Shown here: positions 50,923 through 61,905 of the stretch, piece after piece
How positions within the stretch are numbered: position 1 is the stretch's first letter
How the letters are laid out: each line of letters begins with the position of its first letter
From: Perca fluviatilis
Lineage: Eukaryota > Chordata > Actinopteri > Perciformes > Percidae
DNA: 64,000 bases
Direction: 5' to 3'
NCBI RefSeq assembly: GCF_010015445.1
Contig: NC_053133.1
Span: forward strand, 25,107,082 to 25,171,081
Translations under genes and position numbers: made by a program
The notes under the pieces: generated by a model
What the model saw: only the letters and a program-made list of their open reading frames with translations
Told to the model about the DNA's origin: nothing
The model's database searches: none

Positions 50923-51434
50923 CTGCGAACAGATAGAGATAAATAGAGAGTGAAAGAGCCAGTGAGGGCTGCTTTTTTTTTTTTTTTTTTTTTAACTAAT
51001 GAAATAAGTTATTAAACATATTGCTTAAAGTTTTTTTTGTTTGTTTTTAGTTAAAGGGAAGCACATGGCTCTCAGTTTAAATCTCCCATCATACAGCCTC
51101 GTCTGTCTCTCCCAGTCTTTTAATGTCTCTGTCTAGACTGTTAATTAAAGATAATTAAAAAAAAGTGAGAAACATAAATAAAAACAACACAAAATAAACA
51201 ATGGGATGAATAATGATGACAATGAAGATATAAGAAAAGAAGTCAACTTCTACCAGCGGCTGTTGTTTTGTCTTCATCTCATTTAATGAAAACATGACGT
51301 CTGACAAACAGCTGGCAGGACTCGGCTCTACGGCACGTCTAGACCTCGTCTGCTTTCTTATTCGAGAACACGGACGCCTGATAGCTCTTCCATCTTTGGT
51401 GTCGTTTTGTAGTTTCCGTAACAGAGGACACCGG
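50923..51434. other. Start of the window part of intron 1
   Basis: The intron runs from here past 64000. No coding exon resembling the DIP2 N-terminus (a LAELELELSE-like sequence) was found in the remaining 13 kb. Confidence 0.7.
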
Positions 51435-51988
51435 ACTCTAGCCTGGTCCTACCAGACTCTGGTACACTAGCCTGGTCCTACCAGACTCTGGTACTCTAGC
51501 CTGGTCCTACCAGACTCTGGTACACTAGCCTGGTCCTACCAGACTCTGGTACACTAGCCTGGTCGTACCAGACCCTGGTACTCTAGCCTGGTCCTACCAG
51601 ACTCTGGTACTCTAGCCTGGTCCTACCAGACTCTGGTACACTAGCCTGGTCCTACCAGACTCTGGTCCACTAGCCTGGTCGTACCAGACTCTGGTACTCT
51701 AGCCTGGTCCTACCAGACTCTGGTCCACTAGCCTGGTCCTACCAGACACTGGTACTCTAGCCTGGTCCTACCAGACTCTGGTCCACTAGCCTGGTCGTAC
51801 CAGACTCTGGTCCACTAGCCTGGTCCTACCAGACTCTGGTTCTCTAGCCTGGTCCTACCAGACACTGGTACTCTAGCCTGGTCCTACCAGACTCTGGTCC
51901 ACTAGCCTGGTCGTACCAGACTCTGGTACTCTAGCCTGGTCCTACCAGACTCTGGTCCACTAGCCTGGTCCTACCAGACTCTGGTCCA
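51435..51988. repeat. 29-bp minisatellite, 19 copies
   Basis: Unit CTAGCCTGGTCCTACCAGAC followed by TCTGGTNCA. Each unit contains CTGGT-CCT-ACCAG and ACCAG-ACT-CTGGT inverted repeats, so either half can form hairpins. Variants (TACACTAG, TACTCTAG, TCCACTAG; CCTACC versus CGTACC) are interspersed. Confidence 0.97.
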
Positions 51989-52071
51989 TTTATTTAGTAC
52001 AGAGAGTCTGGCCACTCTCCATTGACAAGCGTTAACTTCCTTGAAGGCAGGTACTCTGTTGAAGTTTAAAA

Positions 52072-52449
52072 CTATTGGATCTGCCACAACCAATCGCTAA
52101 CGTTTGGCTTAGCATCGCTAGCGTTAGCCTTAGCCGACTCCTTCACCACTAACGGAGCGAGCTGGAAAATCAAACCTTTCCTGAACCCCGTGGGGAGGAG
52201 GGCTACCACATCATGGCCACCAACAAAACTCAGCAAAGATTGTTCTTGCTCGGGCTTTAACTTCTGGATATTCGGCAGCGTTGCCACAACGGACCGAATG
52301 GCTTCGCTCGCATCTTTCTCCGCCGCCATTACGGAACTACAACTCAAACTAGCGCACGACCTCAACGTCATCGTTCTCAGCCACTCCCTCTGTTCGCTGA
52401 TTGGACCGGTAAAGATTGGCCGGGGAAAATCCAAGTATATATATCGCAA
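52072..52449 (-). pseudogene. RecQ-like helicase N-terminal fragment, transposon-derived
   Basis: The minus-strand frame includes MAAEKDASEAIRSVVATLPN, then LKPEQEQSLLSFVGGHDVVA and LLPTGFRKGLIFQLAPLV. This has the Q-motif (KPEQ) and Walker A region of a RecQ-type helicase, but the expected GKS is RKG. Such helicase ORFs recur in fish repetitive DNA. It has no splice context with dip2c and is probably a dead element fragment. Confidence 0.6.
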
Positions 52450-52624
52450 ACCCAGACGTAGTACTGAAGGAAAATGAAAGTCGAGCGGAAGTAGGCTAGC
52501 CGGACTCCGCCAAACAAATGAAAACCTGGAAGATCAAAAAGGGATTTTGCGGAGAACTAACCGAGATGTAGACTTATTGCCACGGAGATTCAACTATACA
52601 GTACTAACCAAACAGTGTGTCCAG

Positions 52625-52949
52625 TAGAGCTGCAACCATTAGCCGACTCATCGATTAGTCGATCGACAGAAAAATCATCTATTTTGACAATCGATTAATC
52701 GTTTTAAGTCATTTTTCAGCTTCTCCAATATGGAGGTTTCCCGCTCTTTTCTGATTTGTATCACATAAAACTGAATATCTTTGGGTTTGAGACTGACAAA
52801 AAAGACATTTAAAGACATCACCTTGGACTTTGAGAAACTAGGATGGACATTTTTCACTATTTTGTGAAATTTTATGGCGCAAACGATTAATTGAGAAGAA
52901 TAATCGGGAGATGAATTGATAAAGAAATGATAGGTTAGTTGCAGCCCCA
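52625..52949. mobile_element. hAT-like MITE (TAGAGCTGCAACCATTAG), TSD GTGTCCAG/A
   Basis: Ends TAGAGCTGCAAC and GTTGCAGCCCCA; flanks GTGTCCAG and GTGTCCAA. Fragments of this family also lie near 60040-60330 and 60640-60710. Confidence 0.88.
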
Positions 52950-53230
52950 GTGTCCAATACTACAAACCTCAGTGTGCTTAAAATAAAGTGCAAATAGCGT
53001 AACAGTCCGTGAAAACCGCAAAGAGAAATCCGATACTGGAATCAGGGAGGGATGCATCGGATATTTTTTGAAACTTTTGGAAAAGGACAATCTGTAAATC
53101 ATGTGAATGGCCACATGTGTGCAGCCAATGATCTCCGCTCCCTGGATGATCTTGACCGAGAGTACGTAAAGATCCATTTCACCCGGACACTCTCTGTTTG
53201 AACTACTGCCCTCGGAGCAGACATTTGAGG

Positions 53231-54069
53231 TAGGGATAGACAGATTATTGGCCTTAGCCGAATATCGGGCCGTTTTTTGGCAGTTTGCAGAGTATCTGTA
53301 TCAGCGTTTTATTTGCCTGATAACCGATAACGTTAGTGAATTAAAAAGTGTTCTACTTTGGCTCGGCTACAGCTCTGTGTCTGTCCCTCTGCCTCGGAGT
53401 CACTCACCACTGAGTCTGACTTAATGTCCCGTAGGGCTGCACAATATGTCGTTTTTTTTTATCGTCATCGCAATATCAACTGGCGCAATATACATATTGC
53501 GAAAGGTTGCGACATATCGCGATAAGACACTACGAGATCTTTTGTGTTAGTTGAAAGAAAATAAATGTAAAAAACTGCACAGTCGGGGTTAGTAGTGCAC
53601 AGTCATTGTCAATTCAATGTTCAGAAATTGTTAGAAATGATTATTTGTTTTAAATTCAACAAGCAATTTGTTGTATTTTAAAAGAATACTCAAAGCAACA
53701 GAAAGGCAGAACTGAGTACACTCTAATATCTGTTAATTTATCGCAAGTCATATCATTATCGTGATATTCAACAACATTATTGCGTATCGCATATTTTCCT
53801 CATATCGTGCAGCCCTAAAGTCCCGCCCGCAACACTATCTGACTCTCTGTTACTGGATATTATGTTGAAAGTTTCTAATTTATTAAATAATTACTGAAAG
53901 ATTTTTTTAAGTTTTGTGTTGGAGAATGTAACATTCCAAAATCTCAATTTTGATTTAAAGATTTTCATTTTCACTGTAAATGCATATCGGTTCCAAATAT
54001 CGGTTATCGGTTCCATTAACTACTAATAATCGGTACTGGCCTTAAAATAACAGTATCAGTCGAGCCCTA
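53231..54069. mobile_element. hAT-like element containing another hAT-like element
   Basis: Ends TAGGGATAGACAG and CGAGCCCTA; flanks ATTTGAGG and GTTTCAGG agree at 6 of 8. ATCGGTTATCGGTTCC-type internal words. It hosts 53432-53817. Confidence 0.65.
53432..53817. mobile_element. hAT-like MITE (TAGGGCTGCACAATATG), nested
   Basis: Ends TAGGGCTGCACAATAT and ATATCGTGCAGCCCTA; flanks ATGTCCCG and AAGTCCCG, 7 of 8. Same family as 37434-38590, here without inserts. Confidence 0.9.
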
Positions 54070-54139
54070 GTTTCAGGAGAAGTAAAATACGAACAAACGC
54101 TCTCAGAAACTGTTTTTATCCAAAAGCCATGACTGGAAT

Positions 54140-54480
54140 AAGCGCTACTTGAGTTTTAAGGATGAATCGTGCAATGAATGACTTGTATGTGTGGTATGTT
54201 CGTGTTTTTGTGTCTTTACTTTCGATAAAAAAAACAAAAAACCTCTTTAAAACATTTTATAGTGACTTTCAAAGGCCCTTTTACATTTATTCATTCACCT
54301 GTTTTGTACTTTTGCTGATGTTTTGCACTGAAGGACAGCATCCAATTTCGTTGTACACGTACTATGACAAAGACTATTTGATTCTCTATTCTATGCCAAC
54401 CCAAGATGGCTGTATATGTATATATTGGAATTGACAACAAAACACTATACTGTAGATGAAGAGATGACTTTTAAATAAAG
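54140..54480 (+). mobile_element. LINE-like 3' fragment (CCAATTTCGTTGTACACGTA)
   Basis: Contains TTTGCACTGAAGGACAGCAT, AATTTCGTTGTAC and a TTAAATAAAGTGGATGGATG end, resembling teleost LINE 3'UTRs. Antisense to dip2c. Confidence 0.5.
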
Positions 54481-54489
54481 TGGATGGAT

Positions 54490-55230
54490 GGGCAGAAAGG
54501 TCAGTGTGGAGGGGCGGCCATTTAAAAGCTCATTATAATCCCTGAGGGATTTTTCCCGCTGCCTAAGTGATCATTGATGTCCCCCCCTCGCCACACCACC
54601 ACCACCTGTCAATCACGGCACCCCAGGGCCCTCGCAGCGGGGCTAATGGGAGCTGATACCTCCTTGTTTGTTCCCATTAGAAGCTGCTAAACTGCCTCGC
54701 GCCACTGTTCTCATTATCGATTCTTATTCGACTGCCACGGATAGTTTTAGGTCGCCAACAACGGGGAGCCGGATCAAACCCAACGGTTAAAGAAATCCAG
54801 CAAAAGGAGAGCGGCCGCGTGAACGTGCCGGTGTGGTAATGCGCTACAAACGAGACAGCGGACAGATGTGCATTTTACCACACTATGAGAGACAGCATTC
54901 TCCGTAAAAATAACACAACAGGTCCACTTGTTTTAGAAAGATGTCTTTGTGTTTTATGACACAAACACTAGTGTCAAAGGACAAGACCGGAGATTCCACG
55001 GAAAGACCAAAACCAACCATGTGTTACAGTAGTCCGTCTCCTTGATGAGGAGTAATTTATAATATATATAATATATATTATAAATAATGAGTCCAGTAAT
55101 TTCCTAAAACAGCTGTTCACTGTAGTTTTATATCAAACAAACAATAGGAAATAGTGCATTTGTTGTGGACTATTTTCAGCGGCGGATGAATCCACACATG
55201 GTGCTCTAGTGAGTATTGGTGGCAGCAGGA
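54490..55230. other. Apparently single-copy intron 1 segment
   Basis: No repeat family recognised. Balanced composition around 54540-54760 (GGGAGCTGATACCTCCTTGT, TTCCCATTAGAAGCTGCTAA) with no frame. A candidate conserved non-coding element. Confidence 0.35.
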
Positions 55231-55232
55231 CG

Positions 55233-55235
<3 letters not shown>

Positions 55236-55271
<36 letters not shown>
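55236..55271. repeat. (GT)n microsatellite
   Basis: About 18 units; a second short (AC)n is at 55339-55356. Confidence 0.95.
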
Positions 55272-55439
55272 GATGGTGATGAAGGAACATGTCAGCCAGT
55301 GCAACAGTGTGGCTCACTGATGGGTTTTTCAGGCTGTGATACACACACACACACAGAACGTGTTACTAGTTGTTGCTTTTGGTCTTTTGATGGGATGTGT
55401 TGACATTAGAAAATGACAGCATATCACCAGGAGGGTCAG

Positions 55440-56300
55440 CACCTCCTAATCTGAGGCCATGGTTGGTTCTCTGCAGGAAAAGGGTGGGTTGCCTCTTTTT
55501 GGGTCGGGACAGAGTCTCTGCCCCAAGTGAGGGAGTTCAAGTATCCCAGGGTCTTGTTTACGAGCGAGGGTAAAACGGAGCGGGAGATGGACAGATTGAT
55601 GCAGTGTCTGCAGTAAAGCAGGTGTTGTGGGGAAGAGAGAGTTTAGCCGAAAGGATTTACCAGTCGATCTACGTTCCAACCCTCACCTATATGGTCAGGG
55701 CCGGTCCCGTGGCAGAGGCAGTATAGGCAAATGCTAGAGGCGCCGGCAGTCCAAATGAGAAAAGAAAAGTTAAAGGTAATAAGAAACAAACACCAAAAAC
55801 GCTGAAAAAAGCGACAAAACGTTAAAAGAAACGTTGAAGAAAGTGCCAATGTCCACAAAATGCCAGAAAACTGACAATAATGTCAAATAAAATGCCAAAA
55901 ACGTCAACAAAGTGAGAATAACATTTTTTTTTAACAGCAAAAATGTCAACAAAAAAAAAGTTAACAGCTGAAATCTTGCCGGCTCTGCCTATGGTCATGA
56001 TCTTTTGGGTAGTGACCGAAAGAAGGAGATAGTAGAGCCGTGGAAAGGAGCCAGCTGAGTTGTTTGGGGCATCTGGTTAAGGATGCCTCCTGGTCCAGTC
56101 CAGCTGGGTGGGTAGACCCAGAACACGCTGGAGGGATTAGATAGCTCATCTGGCCTGAGAACGCCTTGGGATCCCGCAGGAGGAGCCGGAAACCGTAGCT
56201 GGGGAGAGGGACGTACCCAACTTGACCTGTTGCCACCGCGACCCCGAACCCGGATCAAGTGTATGACAGCGGTTTGACGTTTGGCCAGGATGCAGTTTTT
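55440..56300 (+). mobile_element. LINE reverse-transcriptase 3' region, interrupted
   Basis: 55440-55697 and 55990-56300 together read as the well-known fish LINE segment (GAGGGAGTTCAAGTATCCCA, TTGGGTAGTGACCGAAAGAA, CATCTGGTTAAGGATGCCTC, GAACGCCTTGGGATCCCGCA). The frame is broken. An inserted hAT-like piece separates the halves. Confidence 0.65.
55696..55989. mobile_element. hAT-like insertion inside the LINE
   Basis: Ends CAGGGCCGG and CCGGCTCTG. TATGGTCA occurs immediately on both sides (55690-55697 and 55990-55997), overlapping the element's first two bases. Interior is A-rich AAAAACG/AAAGTG words. Confidence 0.65.
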
Positions 56301-56864
56301 GCAATTTGCTAATTTATTTGAAGCTGTTGCTTCGTCTGAAATAAGTGACATTATCACACCTGAGTGGTGACTCTGTTACTCCATTTGCCAAAATGTGAAC
56401 TCAGCTGTTTGCACACAGATTGTTATTTTGTTTTTTTTTGGGGGGGGGGCTCATGGCTCCAGGGAATAGTTGCAACTTTGCATCTATGCATACAAACAAA
56501 TATTGACTACAGTGAGTTATTGCTGGCTGCTGCAATATTCAGTCAGTTTGCAAAAGAGGGGAATTTCTTAGAGACAGAAACATCTTTTGGTCAGCTTCAT
56601 AATAACAAACACATTCCTGGACTACAAATCAAGTTCATGAATCTCCACTGAGCACACTCTGTTCTCTCTCGGTGCAGCCGGGCCGCTTTGGCAAAACTCA
56701 AATGTAATAAAAATAGTGTTGCAAATTTATGAATTAACGAGAAAAAAAATAAACAAAAGAGTCCTGCTGCAGAGCTGTGTCGCGTGTGCGTGTGTAGTGG
56801 GAGTGCTTTTACTGAGAGAGGAGTGAATGAAATGTGGCTGAAAAACAAAAAGAAAATGAGTGCC

Positions 56865-56866
<2 letters not shown>

Positions 56867-56921
<55 letters not shown>
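56867..56921. repeat. (GATA)n microsatellite
   Basis: About 13 tetranucleotide units. Confidence 0.97.
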
Positions 56922-57034
56922 CGATTTTTTTAAATAAAGTGAGAGACAGAGAACGACAACAGCTTGCATTTCCAAATCGGACCGTGGAGAATGGCCAGAA
57001 CATCTGGGTCCAATCTGCTCATCTGTGCTGCTCT

Positions 57035-57036
<2 letters not shown>

Positions 57037-57109
<73 letters not shown>

Positions 57110-57190
57110 ATCTGAGTGAGGCCTTTTTCTTAGATCAACCGCAGCATAACAACATTCCTGCTTCTTCTTCTTCTCTCTCACACACACACA

Positions 57191-57243
<53 letters not shown>
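57037..57243. repeat. (GT)n then (AC)n inverted microsatellite pair
   Basis: (GT)n 57037-57107 and (AC)n 57178-57243 are separated by 70 bp of mostly unique sequence; the two arrays are complementary and can form a long hairpin. Confidence 0.97.
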
Positions 57244-57245
<2 letters not shown>

Positions 57246-57296
57246 CCCATGGGGAGACGCCATCTTCCACTCGCAGCGCAGCAGAGCAGGGAGGGT

Positions 57297-57309
57297 GTTG
57301 CCTAGCAAC
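57297..57309. promoter_or_regulatory. RFX X-box palindrome
   Basis: GTTGCCTAGCAAC fits the X-box consensus GTYRCC-N-RGYAAC exactly, in a non-repetitive GC-richer segment of intron 1. Enhancer role is inferred only. Confidence 0.4.
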
Positions 57310-57835
57310 AGTTCTCCTGGAGAGAAAAAAAGAGGCCTGAGACGGCCATCTTGGATTTGGAGCATCAGATGTGAAAAGTGGGCTAATGATACCTGCCAGG
57401 GCGTGTGCATATGTTTGCGCCTGTGTGTGTGTGTGCGTCTGTGTGTGTGTGTGTGTGTCATACCAGTCTGTATTGGCAGCCTAATTACTTTCCTCCCTCT
57501 CCTCCCTGCTCTCTGACACTCGGCTGTTTTAATGGCACACAGCTGAGGGAGAATCGATCGCGGCCGACTGCAGATTGGAGTTTTTTTGCCCGCTGAGATT
57601 GTGCAGCCGAAAGGTTGGAGTTTTAGAAAAAGAAAAAAAAACTCTAAAAACTCATTTTGGCAGGTTCATCCCTAACCTGTGATGTCGTCTGTAGTGAACA
57701 CATCATCCCTGGTTTTTGCGATTTCTATTCTTGGGAGTTTGTCCAAAAAGATTTCACCAAAAAAATACCTTGAAAACTAAAACTGATGGGTTCATCTGTT
57801 GATTATTTTCTAGATGAATTGCGTCCATAAAATAT

Positions 57836-58345
57836 TAGTCTTGCGTTGCCAGACTGCTGTTTTAGCGCTGGAGTAAGGTATGGCTACACCGCTTAGCCAT
57901 TCTGGGATAGGGGGAGAAAAAAAATGAAATTTCTTTAAACCAATCACAACCATCCTGGGCGGCGCCAGACTCCGGATGCAGCAATGGCGCCCTTGAAGAA
58001 ATAAATAGCGGAGGGGAGGAACATCCGGCGCGTGAGAGACGTGCTGGATGTCAGGCTTTATCCCGGCAATGTAGCCAGCCAGACTAATAAAATATCAAAA
58101 AAAGAGAAAAATGCCTTTTACAATTCCCTTAGTCTCGCTTGCCAGACCTATCTCCACAGTGCTGCTCAATAAGGTCTGGCCCCTGCACAAACACACTCCT
58201 GGATAGGGGGGGAAAAAATGGCCTGGGCTGTTTGCATTTTTTTAAACCAATCACATTCGTCTTGGGCAGCGCTAAGCTCCAGACGCAGTGACTCTGCTAA
58301 ATAGTCTCAGGAAGGAACTAGTTTTTGGTGGAACATTTGCACCCC
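57836..58345 (+). repeat. Two adjacent copies of the TCTCGC/TTGCCAGACC repeat
   Basis: Copy at 57836-58110 (CTTGCGTTGCCAGACTGCTG, TTTAAACCAATCACAACC) and copy at 58128-58345 (CTCGCTTGCCAGACCTATCT, CTGCTAAATAGTCTCAGGAA). Confidence 0.7.
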
Positions 58346-58451
58346 CGCAAAAAATAAAACGCCACATACAATATTATATGAAGTTAACTGTTCACACAAT
58401 ACAGTAACTGCTGTTTAAATTAGCTGATACATGGTTAAACCACATTGGCTC

Positions 58452-58694
58452 TTACCAGTGTATCACCGTGTGTACTTCATCCACAGCAATCCCACCAATC
58501 GGTCCAAAAATGTCCCAGTTAGAGAGGAAATGACCTAAACATATTCTTTGTAAATCTTTATAATCGTTCTCTGAAAGAACCGAGCAGGCTTGCCTTGTTG
58601 CACGATCCAAGTTTTCTTCAAAACTTGACATTTTCAGCGTGGAGCTCGCTAGCTCAAAGTTTGTTGACGTTTCCCCAAAACCAATGTTTTGCAA
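58452..58694 (-). pseudogene. Possible helicase DEVH-box fragment
   Basis: The minus-strand frame begins MSSFEENLDRATRQACSVLS near 58631 and ends IFGPIGGIAVDEVHTVIHW, followed by a GTAAGAG that could be a donor. IAVDEVHTV-HW resembles motif II of RecQ-like helicases in fish transposons. Short and unsupported by neighbours. Confidence 0.4.
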
Positions 58695-58747
58695 GACGAC
58701 GGATGTTCCGGTGATTATCCGGTAAATGAATTGTTGTCAATCCACGC

Positions 58748-59044
58748 TAGGGCTGTGCTCGATTGAAGAAATTCTTAGTCGACTAACACTCATTCAATTG
58801 TATCGACTAATCGATTAGTTGATTTAATCGACAGATCTGTAAATCTGAGTTTCTCCACAAAGAGTCATGCGAAAGCGCCACTTTAATTCTTGTGTTTACC
58901 AGAGATGTGCTCGTACGTTTCTTGGAAATAAGTCATTCAGCATGAAAACAGCATCAAACATGACTAATGGACTAAAGAAATCTAAGTTGACCAAGACCAA
59001 AACAATCGATTAGTCGACTAATCGACTAAGAGGGAGCAGCCCTA
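58748..59044. mobile_element. hAT-like MITE (TCGACTAATCG family)
   Basis: Ends TAGGGCTG...CAGCCCTA; flanks ATCCACGC and ATCCAGAC, 6 of 8. Close relative of 39417-39838 in the opposite orientation. Confidence 0.82.
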
Positions 59045-59063
59045 ATCCAGACTACAATTTCCA

Positions 59064-59208
59064 GTTACACTTTACTTGAAGGTATCTACATAAGAGTGAC
59101 ATGACACTGTCATGTCACTGGTTAGGGTTCATGTGTCATGATAGTGTCATGTGTTCATGACAGTGTCATGTCACTCTTATGTAGATACCTTCAAGTAAAG
59201 TGTTACCG
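59064..59208. mobile_element. Short intact copy of the GTTACACTTTACTTGAAGG element
   Basis: About 145 bp palindrome-like: left GTTACACTTTACTTGAAGG, right CCTTCAAGTAAAGTGTTAC, with internal GTGACATGACACTGTCATG words and one GGTTAGGGTT. It preserves the unoccupied TTA target of the insertion at 37772. Confidence 0.88.
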
Positions 59209-59546
59209 AATTTCCTAAAACACAAGTAATAGACCAGACCGGCACATAAACGTCAAGGCCGGGTGCCTTTTTAAGGGACAGAACGCCGAAGATCCTGGAG
59301 AGTTTTGATTATAATTTTGAGAAGTCTGTATGCATTTCTTTTCTTGTTAAACAAACGTTTGTTTTAAAGATATGTCTGATAAATATTTTGTGATCTTAAC
59401 TGAACCTGAGCATCCGCAGCACATCAATAAACTGAGATTAGAGACAAAAATGGGATGCTGCTAAAGCGTATAACACAGCGATTTGAACATTGCCTTAGTC
59501 CATATTGTGATTTTGATAAAAGTGAAATTAATTGTGCAGCCCTACT

Positions 59547-59572
59547 ACCCATCCATCCATCCATCCATCCAT
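59547..59572. repeat. (CCAT)n microsatellite
   Basis: About six units after a hAT-like right end (GTGCAGCCCTA) at 59535-59546. Confidence 0.9.
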
Positions 59573-59726
59573 CTATTATCCATCACTTTCTGCTGGCTTC
59601 TCCTCTGCTGTCTTTTTTCCTCAGCATCCTGCGTTTATTTCATCTCCCTCTCTTTCTTATCACTTCATCATAAAAAGCCAGTCCACCCACAAAGACGCCA
59701 TGGTAACCAAATCTACCTCCAGCAGG

Positions 59727-59734
59727 CACACACA

Positions 59735-59808
<74 letters not shown>

Positions 59809-59904
59809 TGAAGGATGCGTCATGGGTTGCGACCTTAGGCTGTCACCACACTCACATGCAGAGACCCGTGTGGACAGTGGAGCGTCCACTGGCACTGTCT
59901 ACGG

Positions 59905-59944
<40 letters not shown>
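59727..59944. repeat. Cluster of (AC)n arrays with central poly-A
   Basis: AC array, about 26 A, AC array (59727-59807), then a further AC array (59907-59944). Confidence 0.95.
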
Positions 59945-59946
<2 letters not shown>

Positions 59947-60710
59947 GAGTTGCAGCGGCAGCCAAGTGTCACGTCCACAAAGGCAGTGGGTTAAGATGCC
60001 AGCACTACGTTATAACTATGAATTATCCTTTCATTTATTCTGTTGACTAAGGCTGAAGCCTTATGAATACTTTCATAATTGATCTGTATTTTCTTGTTTC
60101 TCAGAGTCCAAGGAAACGTCTTCAAACGTCTCATTTTGTCCGACCAACAGCCCAAAACACAAAATTGTCAAGTTTACAGCGATGTACAACTGACAAAAAA
60201 GCTGAAAAGCTTTAGATTGAATGGCTAAAAACAACGAGTATTTTGGTTAAAAATGGTTAATCTATGATCAAAATGGTTGATTATTTTTCTGACAACCAAC
60301 TAATCGATTAAAAGACTAATTGCTGCAGCTATGCTATTAATAATTGGCTCTCCAAAAGTGAAGAATATTGATAAATAAATACCCATCTCCAGATATTGCA
60401 GCCTAAAATGATATCTTTAAGTTGCATCCTTGCACAAAAAGAGCTTTAAGCAACCAGTAAAGCCACATAAAAGTATCAATAACCATTTTGATAAATATTC
60501 AAGATCATTTTTATCATCTGATAACAGAACATTTGCTGCTTTTTGGTTCTTTTTTCTGAATCTTTTCAGTTCAAATAAGTAGTTTGATGCCTAATCACCG
60601 TGGGTTGGGATAACTTGTGATGCATATTTGTTTTAATTTTTGACACATTAAGGAGTAAACCGTTAACCAATCAATCAATACGAGAATAATCGTTTGTTGC
60701 AGCCCTACGC

Positions 60711-61560
60711 GCCGCCTGCTCCCCGCTCTCTGAGGCTAAGACAAGCGAACGTCTGGTGTTCACACTCAATAAATGTCACTTAGTGTTCACCAATTATCAA
60801 AATTAGACCCAATTTTCAGTCGAACACCTAACCCTAATCACCTAATCGTGTCTCCCACTCGTCACTTTGATCTAATTAAAAGGTTCAGCTGTCGCGTTCA
60901 AACAGACGCAAACACACAAGAGATATTCATGATTTTCATGAAATAAACGTCTTGATTTTCACTTTGCTCTTTTGCGTTTTTGAGACGTCCCCATCAGGGC
61001 TTTGAGTGAAGTGTTCACTGAGGCAGTTTTGCTAATTTATCAAGCAAACATACCCAAAATTTGCTTGTTTCAGCCTCTCAAATATTGTGCGCGTTTTCTT
61101 CTGTTTTATATCGTTATAAATTGAATTTATTTCCCTTTTGGACAGTTGGTTGTATATAAGACATTAATACAAGACACTGTAGGCTCTAGAGAAGTGTGAT
61201 CTTTCACTACTGTTTCCACATTTTATAGACTAAATGGTTCATTAATGAAAACAGGTTTATTCCAAATTAAAATAGACGTTAGTTTCAGTCCTGATTCTGC
61301 TGAATTTGAGTCAGCAGAATCAGGACTGACATCATCTGGAAGAGCAGGAATGAGAGTTTTCTGTGTGTTTCCTACTGCTGCCAAAACAAAACTGGCAGCC
61401 TGGTACAACATGTTGTGTGATCATAAGATATAAAATCCTGAAAAAAGAGAATATGTCGGTGACACTGATTGAGTGTGGGGTTCAGGATCATCACTTACTT
61501 TGAACTTCACAAAATGGCATTGTGTCAAAAAAATCTTGACTTCAACCCACAAATGTCTGG
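60711..61560. other. Intron 1 segment
   Basis: AT-rich. 61279-61325 holds a short inverted repeat (CAGTCCTGATTCTGCTGA and TCAGCAGAATCAGGACTG). No gene. Confidence 0.5.
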
Positions 61561-61568
61561 TTTTTATA

Positions 61569-61905
61569 GTCTCGCATTGCCAGACCTTCCTCCACAGCGC
61601 TGCGGAGCAGGGTCTGGCTAGTCCACGCAGCATTCCGGGGATGGGAGAAAAACGTGCTCTGGTTTATTGGTATTTCTTTAAACCCAATCACAATGGCCTT
61701 GGGCGGTGCTAAGCACCGGACGCGTTGACGGTGCCTCTGCAAAATAGCCTCTGGAAGGAACTTGTTTTGGTGGAACAAGTGGACGTTCAAAGGTTGTTTT
61801 AGTCGCGCAACAGAAAACTCAGATTGGACAGATAGTCTAGCTAGCTGTCTGGATTTACCCTGCAGAGATCTGAGGAGCAGTTGAACAATCCCGGAAGTAT
61901 AGACT
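61569..61905 (+). repeat. Dispersed repeat, TCTCGC/TTGCCAGACC family, best copy
   Basis: TCTCGCATTGCCAGACCTTC, GGTCTGGCTAGTCCACGCAG, GTGCTCTGGTTTATTGGTAT, GACAGATAGTCTAGCTAGCT. Most complete example in the window. A short antisense-like fragment also sits at 35563-35620. Confidence 0.8.
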
